Assembly: GCA_030066985.1 (NCBI GenBank) | Contig: JASJAN010000016.1 | Coordinates: forward strand, 1-64,000 | Reading direction: 5' to 3' | DNA length: 64,000 nucleotides | Origin: Desulfobacterales bacterium | GTDB taxonomy: Bacteria > Desulfobacterota > Desulfobacteria > Desulfobacterales > JAHEIW01 | Part shown: piece after piece, positions 28,737-37,866 of the stretch | Layout of the letters: every line of letters begins with the position of its first letter | How positions within the stretch are numbered: the stretch's first letter is position 1 | Position numbers and translations under genes: made by a program | Notes under the pieces: model-generated | Seen by the model: only the letters and a program-made list of their open reading frames with translations | The model's database searches: none | What the model was told of the DNA's origin: nothing

Positions 28737-30386
28737 TTACACTTCCATAATAAACGGAAGTATAACTGGCCGGCGGCCGATGGTAAAGAAAAAATATTGC
28801 CGTAACGCGGTTTTAATCTTTGATCGGATGATATCCACCCGATTTTTTATCTCCGGTGTCACCTCTTCGACGATCTCCAAAACAACACACTGGGCATCTT
28901 CCAGCAGGTGGCCGCTTTCGGTTTCAAACACAAATCCTTTTGAAATAAACTCCGGGCCATAAACCACAACACCCGTGTCTTCGTCAAATGCCATGGTGAC
29001 CGCCACCATGCCGTCTTCTGACAACACGCGGCGCTCTTTTAATACGCTGCGGCCGACATCGCCAATGCCCTTGCCATCGATGAGCACCCGGCCCGTTGTG
29101 ACCCGTCCGTTCAGGCGGCCACCGGTTTTGTCAAATTCTACAATTTGACCATTTTCCGTCAACAAGATATTTTCTTTGGGTATGCCGACGCCCTCGGCCA
29201 ACCGCGAATGTAAAATCAAGTGCCGGTACTCTCCATGAATCGGTATAAAATACCGGGGCTGGGTTAATTTGATCATCAGTTTAAGTTCTTCGCGAAATGC
29301 GTGCCCGGAAACATGAATATCAGATATTTTCTCGTATATAACATCAGCGCCTTTGCGATAGAGATTGTTGATAATCTTGGCGATGGCCTTTTCATTGCCG
29401 GGAATGAATTTAGAGGATAACACAACCGTATCCCCCGTTTTTATGGTGATGTGCTTATGGGTGCCGGCTGACATTCGGGCCAACGCAGACATAGGTTCTC
29501 CCTGGGTCCCGGTGGTAACGATGATCAGCTCCTCATCATTATATTCGGCAAGCTCATCGATTGAGATGACATCGTAAGCGCCCGTGTCCAGATAGCCTAG
29601 CTCGGTGGCAATATGAACACTGGCTTCAATACTCTTGCCATCAAAGATGATTCTTTTCCCGTTTGCTTTGGCGATATCCAAAATGACTTGAATACGGGCA
29701 ATGTTGGAGGCAAACAAGGCCACGATCACACGCCCACTGCTTTCGGTAATAATCCGCAGTAAGGCCCCGCATATTTCCTTATCGGTTATGGGATATCCTT
29801 CCCGTTCCACATTGGTGGAATCGGACAACAGGGCCAATACCCCCTCTTCCCCGAGTTTGGCGAATTTGTTAACGTCCGTGGCCATCCCATCCGTAGAACC
29901 ATAACCAATTTTAAAATCACCGGTGTGGATGATGCGGCCTAAAGGTGTCTGAATGGATATGCCCACGCCGTCCAAAACGCTATGGCCCACACGTATAAAG
30001 TCCAAGGTAAACGGTCCCAATTTTAGGGTTTCATCCGGTAATATGGAATGCATGTCCATTGGACCACCGAGCTCATATTCTTCCATTTTTTTGCGAACCA
30101 AACCTAACGTAAACGGTGTTCCGAATACCGGGGCCCTGACCTCCTTTAGCAGATAGGGTAGAGCGCCGATGTGATCCTCGTGAGCATGGGTTAGGACGAT
30201 GCCCGCTAAACGGGATTCGTTCTGCCGCAGATATTCAATATCCGGAATGACAAAATCCACGCCCAGCATATAATCTTCGGGAAACATCAATCCTGCGTCG
30301 ACCACAAAAAGCGTGTCCCCGTATTCAAATACCATCATATTCAGGCCAATTTCACCGAGACCGCCGAGCGGAATAATTTTTAACAT
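28737..30386 (-). CDS. rnj: Ribonuclease J
   Basis: Metallo-beta-lactamase/beta-CASP nuclease with endonuclease and 5'-3' exonuclease activity in the family. The zinc motif HAHEDH is at 67-72. The beta-CASP domain and the HVSGHA and PIHGEYRHL motifs follow. The C-terminal domain runs to residue 549, the usual length. Its start overlaps the plsC stop codon by 7 nt. Together with RNase Y at 2796 this gives a Firmicutes-style decay pair. Confidence 0.95.
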   Translation of the reverse strand: MLKIIPLGGLGEIGLNMMVFEYGDTLFVVDAGLMFPEDYMLGVDFVIPDIEYLRQNESRLAGIVLTHAHEDHIGALPYLLKEVRAPVFGTPFTLGLVRKKMEEYELGGPMDMHSILPDETLKLGPFTLDFIRVGHSVLDGVGISIQTPLGRIIHTGDFKIGYGSTDGMATDVNKFAKLGEEGVLALLSDSTNVEREGYPITDKEICGALLRIITESSGRVIVALFASNIARIQVILDIAKANGKRIIFDGKSIEASVHIATELGYLDTGAYDVISIDELAEYNDEELIIVTTGTQGEPMSALARMSAGTHKHITIKTGDTVVLSSKFIPGNEKAIAKIINNLYRKGADVIYEKISDIHVSGHAFREELKLMIKLTQPRYFIPIHGEYRHLILHSRLAEGVGIPKENILLTENGQIVEFDKTGGRLNGRVTTGRVLIDGKGIGDVGRSVLKERRVLSEDGMVAVTMAFDEDTGVVVYGPEFISKGFVFETESGHLLEDAQCVVLEIVEEVTPEIKNRVDIIRSKIKTALRQYFFFTIGRRPVILPFIMEV

Positions 30387-31135
30387 GCCTTCCGATCCAT
30401 TTCACTGTTTTCAAGATTGTCGCAAATGACGCGACGAACACGCGCCATCAGCGCTTCTTTGGTATCGTGGGTATAGGTTGAGGTGTCGATCGGCTTATGG
30501 ACTCGCAACCGAATCTGACCCGGGTTAACACGAAACTTGCCTTTGGTCATGATCGCACGTGCGCCGCTGATGACCACCGGAACAATCGGCACACCGGAAT
30601 CAATGGCCATCACAAAACCGCCTTTCTTAAAAGGTTGGATCTGAGCGTCCCGGCTACGCGTCCCTTCCGGAAAAATCAGCACCGATATACCATTTTTTAT
30701 TTTTTCAGCTGCCGCCTGCAGACTTCTAATGGCTGACTCTCGATCGTTGCGGTCAATACTGATATAGCCTGCCTTGCGCATGGCGTGACCAAAGATCGGC
30801 ACCTTAAACAACTCCATCTTGGCCAACCATCGAAACTGAACCGTAAGATGGCCGAGCAGAACCGGTATGTCAAAGTTGCTCTGATGATTGGGCATATAAA
30901 TATAAGGACGTTGCGCATCGATATCCGCAAGTCCTTCGACCGTGACCTTGATACGGCTGACCACCAGGATGGAGCGCCCCCAATAACGGGCAATTTTGTG
31001 CAGAGGATTGCCGCTTTTGACAAAAAAAGAAAGCACGATGACCATTGTGCCCAGCACAAAAGTTGCCAAAACAACCCAGACCGTGATGTAAATTGTGCGT
31101 ATCATCTCAATAAGTTCCGGCACCTGAGCAACCAT
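30380..31135 (-). CDS. plsC: 1-acyl-sn-glycerol-3-phosphate acyltransferase
   Basis: Inner-membrane enzyme that makes phosphatidic acid from lysophosphatidic acid. An N-terminal membrane helix is followed by the NHQSNFDIP motif (HX4D catalytic dyad) and FPEGTRS, both diagnostic of the PlsC/LPLAT family. The start at MVAQVPEL is chosen. A longer form from 31180 and a shorter one from MIRTIY at 31105 are possible, since no strong ribosome-binding site decides. It is translationally coupled to rnj. Confidence 0.9.
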   Translation of the reverse strand: MVAQVPELIEMIRTIYITVWVVLATFVLGTMVIVLSFFVKSGNPLHKIARYWGRSILVVSRIKVTVEGLADIDAQRPYIYMPNHQSNFDIPVLLGHLTVQFRWLAKMELFKVPIFGHAMRKAGYISIDRNDRESAIRSLQAAAEKIKNGISVLIFPEGTRSRDAQIQPFKKGGFVMAIDSGVPIVPVVISGARAIMTKGKFRVNPGQIRLRVHKPIDTSTYTHDTKEALMARVRRVICDNLENSEMDRKAC

Positions 31136-31260
31136 TTTCAGGACAACTTGACAATCACCGTGATATCGCGAGACCGACAACCTCTTTTATAATCATAATG
31201 ATTGCATCGGTTTGTTCGATTCCTGATACGGGTAACCGGTCCGGTTGGGCCCAGAAAACA

Positions 31261-31593
31261 TCAGGTGATCACGCCTAAACGTTTGAATATGGCATCCACC
31301 TGGTCGATCAACCAATTCCGTTGCCGCTCCTCCGCATATCCGATGCAGGCACACCGAATCTTTTTTTTGGTGCGCACCAACAGCTCAAGGACCAGCCGGT
31401 CTTCCTGCAGGTCAATCGCAGCATTAAAAGGCTGACAGTCCGTATGCTGTTGCTGAATATCCGTCAACATATCTGCTGCCAATGGTACCCAGTAAATACT
31501 CCCCATTTCCACCGGACCATATTTTTCATCCAGGTATTGTTTTACCTTTTGATGGTCCTCGGGTCTAAGCTCATCGATTAGGTATTGTTTCAT
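31261..31593 (-). CDS. Conserved-looking hypothetical protein
   Basis: I do not recognise the family. The chosen start, MKQYLIDELR, gives a 110-aa soluble protein of mixed charge without a signal or membrane segment. A longer frame exists upstream, but it is Pro/Gly/Ser-rich and looks non-coding. The protein has a dibasic KTKKKIRC stretch and two nearby Cys residues (CAC). It stands alone between plsC and the ferredoxin. Confidence 0.6.
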   Translation of the reverse strand: MKQYLIDELRPEDHQKVKQYLDEKYGPVEMGSIYWVPLAADMLTDIQQQHTDCQPFNAAIDLQEDRLVLELLVRTKKKIRCACIGYAEERQRNWLIDQVDAIFKRLGVIT

Positions 31594-32063
31594 AATACAA
31601 TGCGTCCCACTTAACCGCTCGCCAACGGATTTGATTTTTAGATCATTCGCCGTTGCAATCTGCACTTTAACATCTGTCGATCGGCTGAAATGCTGGTCGA
31701 CTGCGTTTCCCTGAATCCTTAGAAATCTAAACGGATTCGATCCGCCGGCAGCGGGCCAGGCCATGGGCCCCGGATACAGATTTTGAGATTACTTCTAACA
31801 TAGTTTGTCCTTGCTAGCAAGGTGCAGTCAGGCCCGCAAGCATCTATTATTGATGACAATTTAGCCCAAAACAGATCCGATCTGCCATGATTCATCAGAA
31901 GTTGTCATGTCATATATGACCAAACTGGCATCGGCCCAGAGAATCATGAGGGCGCCAGCTTGTTGAGAAAACGAGGATATTGATTTGGATGCGAAGAGAC
32001 AGTCGGTGGGAGTCAACATTCCCGGTCATTCGGGCAAGGAAATTATAGGGTATCCATAAAGAA
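31594..32063. other. Intergenic region with palindromes, no gene seen
   Basis: About 470 bp lacking a convincing reading frame. It holds a perfect 14-bp palindrome, CCTTGCTAGCAAGG (31809-31822), and a hairpin with arms ATGACAATTT / AAGTTGTCAT at about 31853-31910. The first could be an operator, but no regulator gene adjoins it. Confidence 0.4.
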
Positions 32064-32109
32064 GACCCTCTGATCCGGGCTGTGGAACGCAACCACGGGG
32101 CAGAGGGTC
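32064..32109 (-). terminator. Terminator of the ferredoxin gene
   Basis: A 9-bp perfect stem, GACCCTCTG / CAGAGGGTC, encloses a smaller GTGG / CCAC hairpin. It starts 10 bp past the stop codon. On the minus strand it is followed by CTTCTTT, a moderate T-rich run. Confidence 0.7.
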
Positions 32110-32118
32110 AAAAGCAAG

Positions 32119-32307
32119 TTAAATCTCTTCTACCGTAATCGCAGCCTCTTCACAGACCTCGACACAGCTTTCGCAGCCCAGGCATTCATCCGCATTCACG
32201 GGTTGGGATTTCCCATCTTCCAGTTCAAAAACTTCAACCGGACAAACATCAACGCATTCTTCGCAGCCTGTGCATTTTTCTTGATCAACGACAACATTAA
32301 AAGCCAT
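32119..32307 (-). CDS. 2[4Fe-4S] ferredoxin
   Basis: Small cytoplasmic electron carrier, 62 aa. Two cluster-binding motifs are complete: CTGCEECVDVCP near the N-terminus and CLGCESCVEVC near the C-terminus. The protein is very acidic, as usual for clostridial-type ferredoxins. A strong promoter and a Shine-Dalgarno precede it and a terminator follows, so it is monocistronic. It is probably well expressed as a general anaerobic electron carrier. The redox partner is unknown. Confidence 0.95.
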   Translation of the reverse strand: MAFNVVVDQEKCTGCEECVDVCPVEVFELEDGKSQPVNADECLGCESCVEVCEEAAITVEEI

Positions 32308-32382
32308 TATAAAAGTCTCCTTTCGAATTTAGGATTTGATTAAGGTGATCAACCCACCTTGGATTCTATTAAAGAAAATGTC

Positions 32383-32409
32383 AATATACCAATTGGAAAA
32401 GCGAGTCAA
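32383..32409 (-). promoter_or_regulatory. Probable ferredoxin promoter
   Basis: On the minus strand, TTGACT, 15 bp, TATATT, with an extended -10 (TGG before TATATT). It lies about 75 bp upstream of the start codon. The short spacer is compensated by the extended -10. Confidence 0.5.
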
Positions 32410-32521
32410 GACTTGATGGCATTTTTTGCAAAAATTAAACAGAACAAACCTTTTAAATAAAACCAATTGATTGTCACTGATCAGAGTTATCAGAGGGTTA
32501 CGCCCAATGCCAGCAAGTCCG

Positions 32522-33526
32522 TTACGGGCAGCGCTCGATGAGTCCTAGTATCGTGTTCTTAATGCCAGGCGTCTGATTGAACTTGTTAATGTCCGCGATA
32601 GGTGATTTTATAAACCGCGCAAATAATTGGGCAGGCGTACATTCAGGCCAGCGGCAAACAGAAAGCTTGAATTGGGCAGCCTGTTGTGGCAGCGGCGGCC
32701 TGGAAGCAAGGGCGTTTTCGGTGAATGGCTCTCCGGATTCAAGCCCGTTTTTTATCTGCTGGCAAAGGGCTTCCCGCCAGTCCATCAATGCCTGGTCGCC
32801 TGAGGCAAGGGCAGGCAAACCATTGAATTCAAATATTTTATTTTCCGACATCAGTTCTTCAACCAGAGAATTAAAGATCGTTGGGCTGCTGGTGACCAAA
32901 AATCCAGTATTGATCGGTTTCTCCAAAAACAGATGAATCCAGGCCTGCAGTCGATCCAGTGGCATGTAATCACCCGGTTCATGAAATTTAATTTCAGCAG
33001 TCAGCCGCGGGGGCGCAGGCTCACCATTCTTTTTGCCGCTCAAGTTTTTCAGCAAGTCTTCAGAACAGCGATCTGTTTCCTCCAATTCCTGCTGCAATTC
33101 GACATTTTGCCGATCGAATTCCTGGGCAAATTCCAAAAAAACCCGAGCTTTTAAGAGAGCCTCCGGATGCGCTAGCCCGTTATTTGGCTGCTGGTCCGTT
33201 TTCAGATCGGCCACAATTTGCGAGGCAGACGTTTCATCGAAAAATGGAATTGCGTCTGGCTGATTCCAGAATGCTTTGAGGTTTCCGGCATCAGCATGCA
33301 GATGCGCAAATTGCTCAAAAGCGCTGACAACCTCGGTAAATTTCTTATCTTCAAACGGCACCGGCACACAGATGTGCATGACATTATTTTCGGCCCAGGG
33401 TTGCATTTCAGCCGGCAGCTCCTTACCTGAGGGCTGATAAACATGAAAATGCCCGAATCCGGCCGTCAAAACTTCCGCAACCCATTGCGGCACATAGGTA
33501 AAGGGGAAATAGATCGGCTGTATCAT
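32522..33526 (-). CDS. Hypothetical protein, 334 aa
   Basis: Family not recognised. It appears soluble and largely helical, with no signal peptide. A Glu/Gln-rich coiled segment lies around residues 130-165. The N-terminus (MIQPIYFPFTYVP) is aromatic-rich. It follows the cysK-cysS-like gene and a heptamer palindrome on the same strand, so it may be co-transcribed with it. Codon use looks like its neighbours, so it is a real gene rather than a shadow frame. Confidence 0.75.
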   Translation of the reverse strand: MIQPIYFPFTYVPQWVAEVLTAGFGHFHVYQPSGKELPAEMQPWAENNVMHICVPVPFEDKKFTEVVSAFEQFAHLHADAGNLKAFWNQPDAIPFFDETSASQIVADLKTDQQPNNGLAHPEALLKARVFLEFAQEFDRQNVELQQELEETDRCSEDLLKNLSGKKNGEPAPPRLTAEIKFHEPGDYMPLDRLQAWIHLFLEKPINTGFLVTSSPTIFNSLVEELMSENKIFEFNGLPALASGDQALMDWREALCQQIKNGLESGEPFTENALASRPPLPQQAAQFKLSVCRWPECTPAQLFARFIKSPIADINKFNQTPGIKNTILGLIERCP

Positions 33527-33574
33527 TTCGTCTTGTCGCTCCTGTGTCTAATTGTGATCAGATAGCTTATAAAA

Positions 33575-33671
33575 AGGTGTCAGTGTTCAGGTGTCAGTCC
33601 CTCCGATCAACCCTGAAACCTGACACCTGACACCTGAACCGCCTCCGGCGGAACTTTTGAATTTGAAACCT
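33575..33671. repeat. Heptamer palindrome after the cysK-cysS-like gene
   Basis: The left arm (33575-33595) has AGGTGTC and AGTGTTC 7-mers. The right arm (33615-33635) has GAAACCT then two GACACCT. An inserted GC palindrome (CCGCCTCCGGCGG, from 33639) and a last GAAACCT (33665) follow. The loop, read on the opposite strand, matches the loop of the other AGGTGTC elements, so this copy is inverted. It touches the stop codon. Confidence 0.85.
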
Positions 33672-35944
33672 TAACTCTGATCCTGAACCGGTATGCCGCG
33701 TGATTTGAGCTCTTCTCTGATTTTATCTGCCAGGTCCCATTTCCCCGCTGCGCGGGCCTTTTCTCTTTTTGTAAACAGGCCTTGTATATCTGGATCAGCA
33801 TAGGCATCAAAGAAACGACATACCTTCAATACAGCGTCAATGCTGCGAAAACCATCCACGATTTTAGTGGCGTCGGTTGAATTCAGTTGTTTATTAAGGA
33901 TGAGGGTATTCACTTTTTTAACAATCGTAAAAACTGCAGCCAGGGCTGCAGATATATTTAAATCATCGTCCATTGCACTCGTAAAACCGTTTTTCAGGTC
34001 ATAAAGCAACTGTTCAATATCCGCATAACCATCCCCGTGCTTAACACAACGCAGACTGGAAATGCAGCGATCCAGACGATCAAGCGCACGGCCGGCATTT
34101 GCCAAGCGTTCTTTTGAAAAGGGTATGGGTTTGCGATAATGGCTGGATAATAACCAAAAACGAATGACCCGACCGGAATAGCCCATATTGACCAGATCTG
34201 CGACCGTTAAGCCGGCCGCTTGCTCATCTAGTTTCTTACCATCCATGAGCACGCGGTTACAATGGACAAAAAACCTGGCCAGCGGCTTACCGGTTATAGC
34301 AGCAGCGATCGCATTCTCATTTTCGTGGTGAGGAAAGACCAACTCCCGGCTGCTGGTATGGATGTCAAAATGCTCCCCTAAATATTTCATGGAAATGGCC
34401 GCTGATTTAATATGCCAGGAGGGTCTTGCATTTCCCCATTGCGTTTTGACAAAGATGCCCCGTTTTAGCTCTGATAGTTTAGACCGCTTAAAAAGGGTAA
34501 AATCACGTGGGTTTAGCTTTTCATAGTCTTCCAAATCAACCGTGGCCCCAACTTTGATTTTATTGATATCGATCCCTGAAAGCCGGCCGTATTCCTCGAG
34601 CCTGGAGATGTCAAAATAGAGGGAGCGCAGTTTTTCATAGGCAATGCCCTTTTGCACCAATTTCTCCCCCAAAGCCACCATGTCATCAACATGCTGACTG
34701 GCCTGGGCGTAAACATTGGCAGGGGTAACCCCTAAAACGGTTAGGTCCTTCTTGAATTTGGCAATGTTTTCTTCCGTAAATTCGTCTAGCGCAACACCCT
34801 GTTTTTCGGACCCGCTGATGGCTTTATCATCGAGATCGTTGATATCGGTCAAATGATGGACCGCATAGCCGCGGTGCTCCAGATAGCGGCATAACAAATC
34901 GGCAAATACAATCCGGCGCATTTCTCCGAGATGAGCGCGGGCATGGGCCGTCGGACCGCAGGAGTAAACCGAAACCTTTCCCGGGACCTGAGGTTCAAAC
35001 ACTTCTTTTTTGCGGTTGATCGTATTAAACAATTTCAGGGAAATTTCATCATGAACGGCAAACAGTGAAGTGCTTAAATAGCGCTCACCGTTGTCCGGAA
35101 AAATGACAACCAGTGTGCCTGCGGTCATTTGTTCCGCGACTTTGCAGGCGCCGGCCATAGCAGCACCGCTGCTCATTCCGACAAAGATGCCTTCTTCTCT
35201 GGCCAACCGTCTGGCCATTTCGTAAGCGGTTTCATCTTCGATGTTGATTTTTTGATCCAGACGTTTCTTGTCAAAAATTTCAGGGCAGTAGGCTTCCTTC
35301 ATGTTCTTTAATCCCTGAATTTTATGGCCCAAATACGGTTCGACACCGATGATTTGTATGGTCGGATCATAAGTCTTCAATTTTTTTGAAACGCCCATTA
35401 AGGTTCCGGTCGTTCCCAAAGTGGCGACCAAAGTGGTCACCTGGCCGTTGGTCTGACGCCAGATTTCCTCCGCCGTTCCGTGGTAGTGCGCCAGCCAGTT
35501 GGCTTCATTATTGAATTGGTCGGGCAGAAAATAGGTGTCTGGATTTTCACGGGCCAGTCGATAGGCCTCGTCAATAGCGCCATCGGTGCCCAAATGGCCG
35601 GGGGTTAAAAGAATGTCGGCGCCCCGGGCCTTTAGTATCTTCTGGCGTTCAATGCTGACGGCATCTGACATGACCAGCAGCAACCGGTATCCCTTGACCG
35701 TACAAACCAGGGCCAAGCCGATACCGGTATTGCCGCTGGTAGGCTCAATGACAATTTTTTTAGGAGTGAGCTCCCCTGAGCGTTCGGCAGCCTCGATCAT
35801 CCAAAGGGCGGCACGATCTTTAATAGAGCCGCCGGGATTAAAATATTCCAGCTTGGCCAGCATCGTTATGGTGGGGTTCGGATTTAGTTTTTGGATTTTA
35901 ACCAGGGGCGTGTTGCCGATGGCGTCCAGTATAGAATTGCCCAT
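33671..35944 (-). CDS. cysK: Cysteine synthase-cysteinyl-tRNA synthetase-like fusion
   Basis: Two domains in one 757-aa chain. Residues 1-300 are an O-acetylserine sulfhydrylase-type PLP enzyme: PLP Lys42 in NPGGSIKDRAA, TSGNTG at 69-74, the phosphate loop GTTGT and a C-terminal SSGAAMAG. Residues 305-757 resemble CysRS, with YSCGPTAHARAHLGE (326-341), WHIKSAA, FPHHENE (537-543) and a DALR-type helical end. Key CysRS residues are altered: KMSKS is KLDEQ (571-575), and the second zinc-ligand Cys is Ser514. The other three ligand positions (Cys329, His539, Glu543) are kept. The synthase half looks competent. Aminoacylation by the second half is doubtful. Confidence 0.9.
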   Translation of the reverse strand: MGNSILDAIGNTPLVKIQKLNPNPTITMLAKLEYFNPGGSIKDRAALWMIEAAERSGELTPKKIVIEPTSGNTGIGLALVCTVKGYRLLLVMSDAVSIERQKILKARGADILLTPGHLGTDGAIDEAYRLARENPDTYFLPDQFNNEANWLAHYHGTAEEIWRQTNGQVTTLVATLGTTGTLMGVSKKLKTYDPTIQIIGVEPYLGHKIQGLKNMKEAYCPEIFDKKRLDQKINIEDETAYEMARRLAREEGIFVGMSSGAAMAGACKVAEQMTAGTLVVIFPDNGERYLSTSLFAVHDEISLKLFNTINRKKEVFEPQVPGKVSVYSCGPTAHARAHLGEMRRIVFADLLCRYLEHRGYAVHHLTDINDLDDKAISGSEKQGVALDEFTEENIAKFKKDLTVLGVTPANVYAQASQHVDDMVALGEKLVQKGIAYEKLRSLYFDISRLEEYGRLSGIDINKIKVGATVDLEDYEKLNPRDFTLFKRSKLSELKRGIFVKTQWGNARPSWHIKSAAISMKYLGEHFDIHTSSRELVFPHHENENAIAAAITGKPLARFFVHCNRVLMDGKKLDEQAAGLTVADLVNMGYSGRVIRFWLLSSHYRKPIPFSKERLANAGRALDRLDRCISSLRCVKHGDGYADIEQLLYDLKNGFTSAMDDDLNISAALAAVFTIVKKVNTLILNKQLNSTDATKIVDGFRSIDAVLKVCRFFDAYADPDIQGLFTKREKARAAGKWDLADKIREELKSRGIPVQDQS

Positions 35945-36023
35945 TGTATCTGCTTATGATGTCAGTAGCGTTGTTGTTGTTTTCAATTTACGTCCCGAAA
36001 AGGTTCAACCTTCAGCCGGCACC

Positions 36024-36656
36024 TCATTTGATTAAAGGTGCTAATATCTTGCTAATGTCAGCAAAGACCCGATCCGGGCTCTGGGCAGCATCGATAAGGT
36101 GAAACCGCTGCGGTTCACGCTGTGCCAGCTCGAGGTAACCGTTGCGAACTTTTTCATGAAAGGCCAAGGCCTCATTTTCAAAACGGCTTTCATGCCCCTT
36201 CCGCTGGCCGCTGTTTAATTGCTGCCAGGCGCGCTCCAAACCCTGTTGCGGCGAAAGATCCAGCAAAAAGGTGATATCCGGTTTTAAATTATCAAACAAC
36301 ATGCGGTGTAAATCCAGCAATAGCTCAACGCTGAGTCCTCTGGCAAATCCCTGATAGACCACCGTCGCATCAAAATAACGGTCGCAAATGAGGGTTTTGT
36401 CTGCCGCCAAAATGGGTTCGATCATTTCATTTATATGCTGAGCGCGATCCGCTAAATACAGCAATAATTCGGTCATCGGTGACAAGGTATGATTCTCAGG
36501 GTTCAGTAAGATTGAGCGTATATGTTCACCAATAACCGTCCCCCCCGGTTGGCGGGTTGTCACGCACTCGAATCCCCTTTCGGCAATAAAACGGGCCAAA
36601 CGGTCGATCTGTGTTGTTTTGCCCGAACCTTCGATACCTTCTAATGTGATAAACAT
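36024..36656 (-). CDS. tmk: Thymidylate kinase
   Basis: Phosphorylates dTMP to dTDP in the cytoplasm. The P-loop GIEGSGKTT lies at the N-terminus and the DRYFDATVVYQG segment supplies the DR(Y/F) motif. The lid region is Arg/Gly-rich. About 210 aa, normal length. The start at MFITLEG is preferred over an ATG three codons upstream by family resemblance. It lies between surE and the cysK-cysS-like gene on one strand with short gaps, a likely operon. Confidence 0.95.
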   Translation of the reverse strand: MFITLEGIEGSGKTTQIDRLARFIAERGFECVTTRQPGGTVIGEHIRSILLNPENHTLSPMTELLLYLADRAQHINEMIEPILAADKTLICDRYFDATVVYQGFARGLSVELLLDLHRMLFDNLKPDITFLLDLSPQQGLERAWQQLNSGQRKGHESRFENEALAFHEKVRNGYLELAQREPQRFHLIDAAQSPDRVFADISKILAPLIK

Positions 36657-36689
36657 GGCATTCACTGCTTTTGCTTTTGTGGTTAAACC

Positions 36690-37463
36690 CTAATTTTTAT
36701 GCTGCTTAAGAATTTTGCCTTTTTTCAAATTTTCAAGCACATCGTAATCTGTTTGATCACACTTAATCGGCGTGATCGAAATGAAATCTTTGCACAATGC
36801 AGAGCCGTCAATATCGATAGACTTTCCCTGGGGCAGAGAATCACACCCCTGCCAGTAATAAGTTCGCTCGCGCGGATCGATGCGCTTATCGATGTATTCA
36901 GGGAAAAAATCCATATCCAGCCGACTAAACTGCACACCGGCTATTTTCGATAAAGGAAGGTTGGGGATATTCACGTTTAAAAAGGTGCCGGGCGGCAGCC
37001 CGCGGGCGGATATGTCCTGGGCCAGTTGCGCGACAATAACGGCAGCCGTATCATACGATTCCACTTGACGGCTGTGAATGGACACCGCAATTGCCAAGAT
37101 GCCGTACATTGTCGCCTCTTTAGCTGCTGCCACCGTACCGGAATAATTAATATTGACCCCCACATTGGCTCCCGGATTAATACCGGATATCACTAAATCC
37201 GGTTTGGTTTTCAAAAGCTCGAGCACGGCAAATTTGATGCAATCTGCCGGCGTGCCAGAGACGGCATAGCCTTCAAAAGCATTCGGAATCGACACTTTAT
37301 GCGCACGCAGGGGGTCATTTAAGGTAATACCATGACCGACCGCACTTTGTTCGCGGTCAGGAGCAATGACCTCTACATGGTGATCCGGTGACAGGTGCGC
37401 ATATAACGTTGCCAAGCCCGGCGCATATATTCCATCGTCATTGGTTAACAGAATATTCATCAT
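36690..37463 (-). CDS. surE: 5'/3'-nucleotidase SurE
   Basis: Metal-dependent nucleoside monophosphate phosphatase. The N-terminal ILLTNDDGIYAPG carries the metal-binding Asp pair. VSGTPADCI and SGINPGANVG are also conserved in the family. The length (257 aa) is typical. Two adjacent ATG codons are possible starts. First in a minus-strand unit with tmk, divergent from lptD. Confidence 0.95.
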   Translation of the reverse strand: MMNILLTNDDGIYAPGLATLYAHLSPDHHVEVIAPDREQSAVGHGITLNDPLRAHKVSIPNAFEGYAVSGTPADCIKFAVLELLKTKPDLVISGINPGANVGVNINYSGTVAAAKEATMYGILAIAVSIHSRQVESYDTAAVIVAQLAQDISARGLPPGTFLNVNIPNLPLSKIAGVQFSRLDMDFFPEYIDKRIDPRERTYYWQGCDSLPQGKSIDIDGSALCKDFISITPIKCDQTDYDVLENLKKGKILKQHKN

Positions 37464-37866
37464 GATTCACAAAAATGGATCCTTTGGGTGTTGGGCCAAC
37501 CCAGTTCGTGCAGGCTAGCATGGCGGGATCACCAGATTGGCACTTCAACCCGCTTGTGCAGAACCCATCGCGGGAAAAGGTTTGGCGAACCACACTTCTT
37601 GGAAACGAATTGAATGGACAATTTGGATGGGTCTTGTGAAACTGTTTAGGCAAAGACCGCTAAGATGAGCACCCAATTGACTTTCCGACGATATCTTGAC
37701 ATATTTAACCATTCTGGTTGTATATCCCAAATTCTAATTATATTCAAGGCATATAGACGAATCCGGGGTCTTGCGGGTGTACCCATGACCCCACAAAAAT
37801 CAGAGCTGAATGGTTCATCTCAAATCGAAGCACAAATGCAGGAGAACTTAATTTCAGCTGAAACGG
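37464..37866. other. Divergent surE-lptD intergenic region
   Basis: About 400 bp with no convincing gene. On the plus strand TTGACA at 37696-37701 is followed 19 bp later by TATATC, a possible but over-long lptD promoter. No clear surE promoter was identified. Confidence 0.35.
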
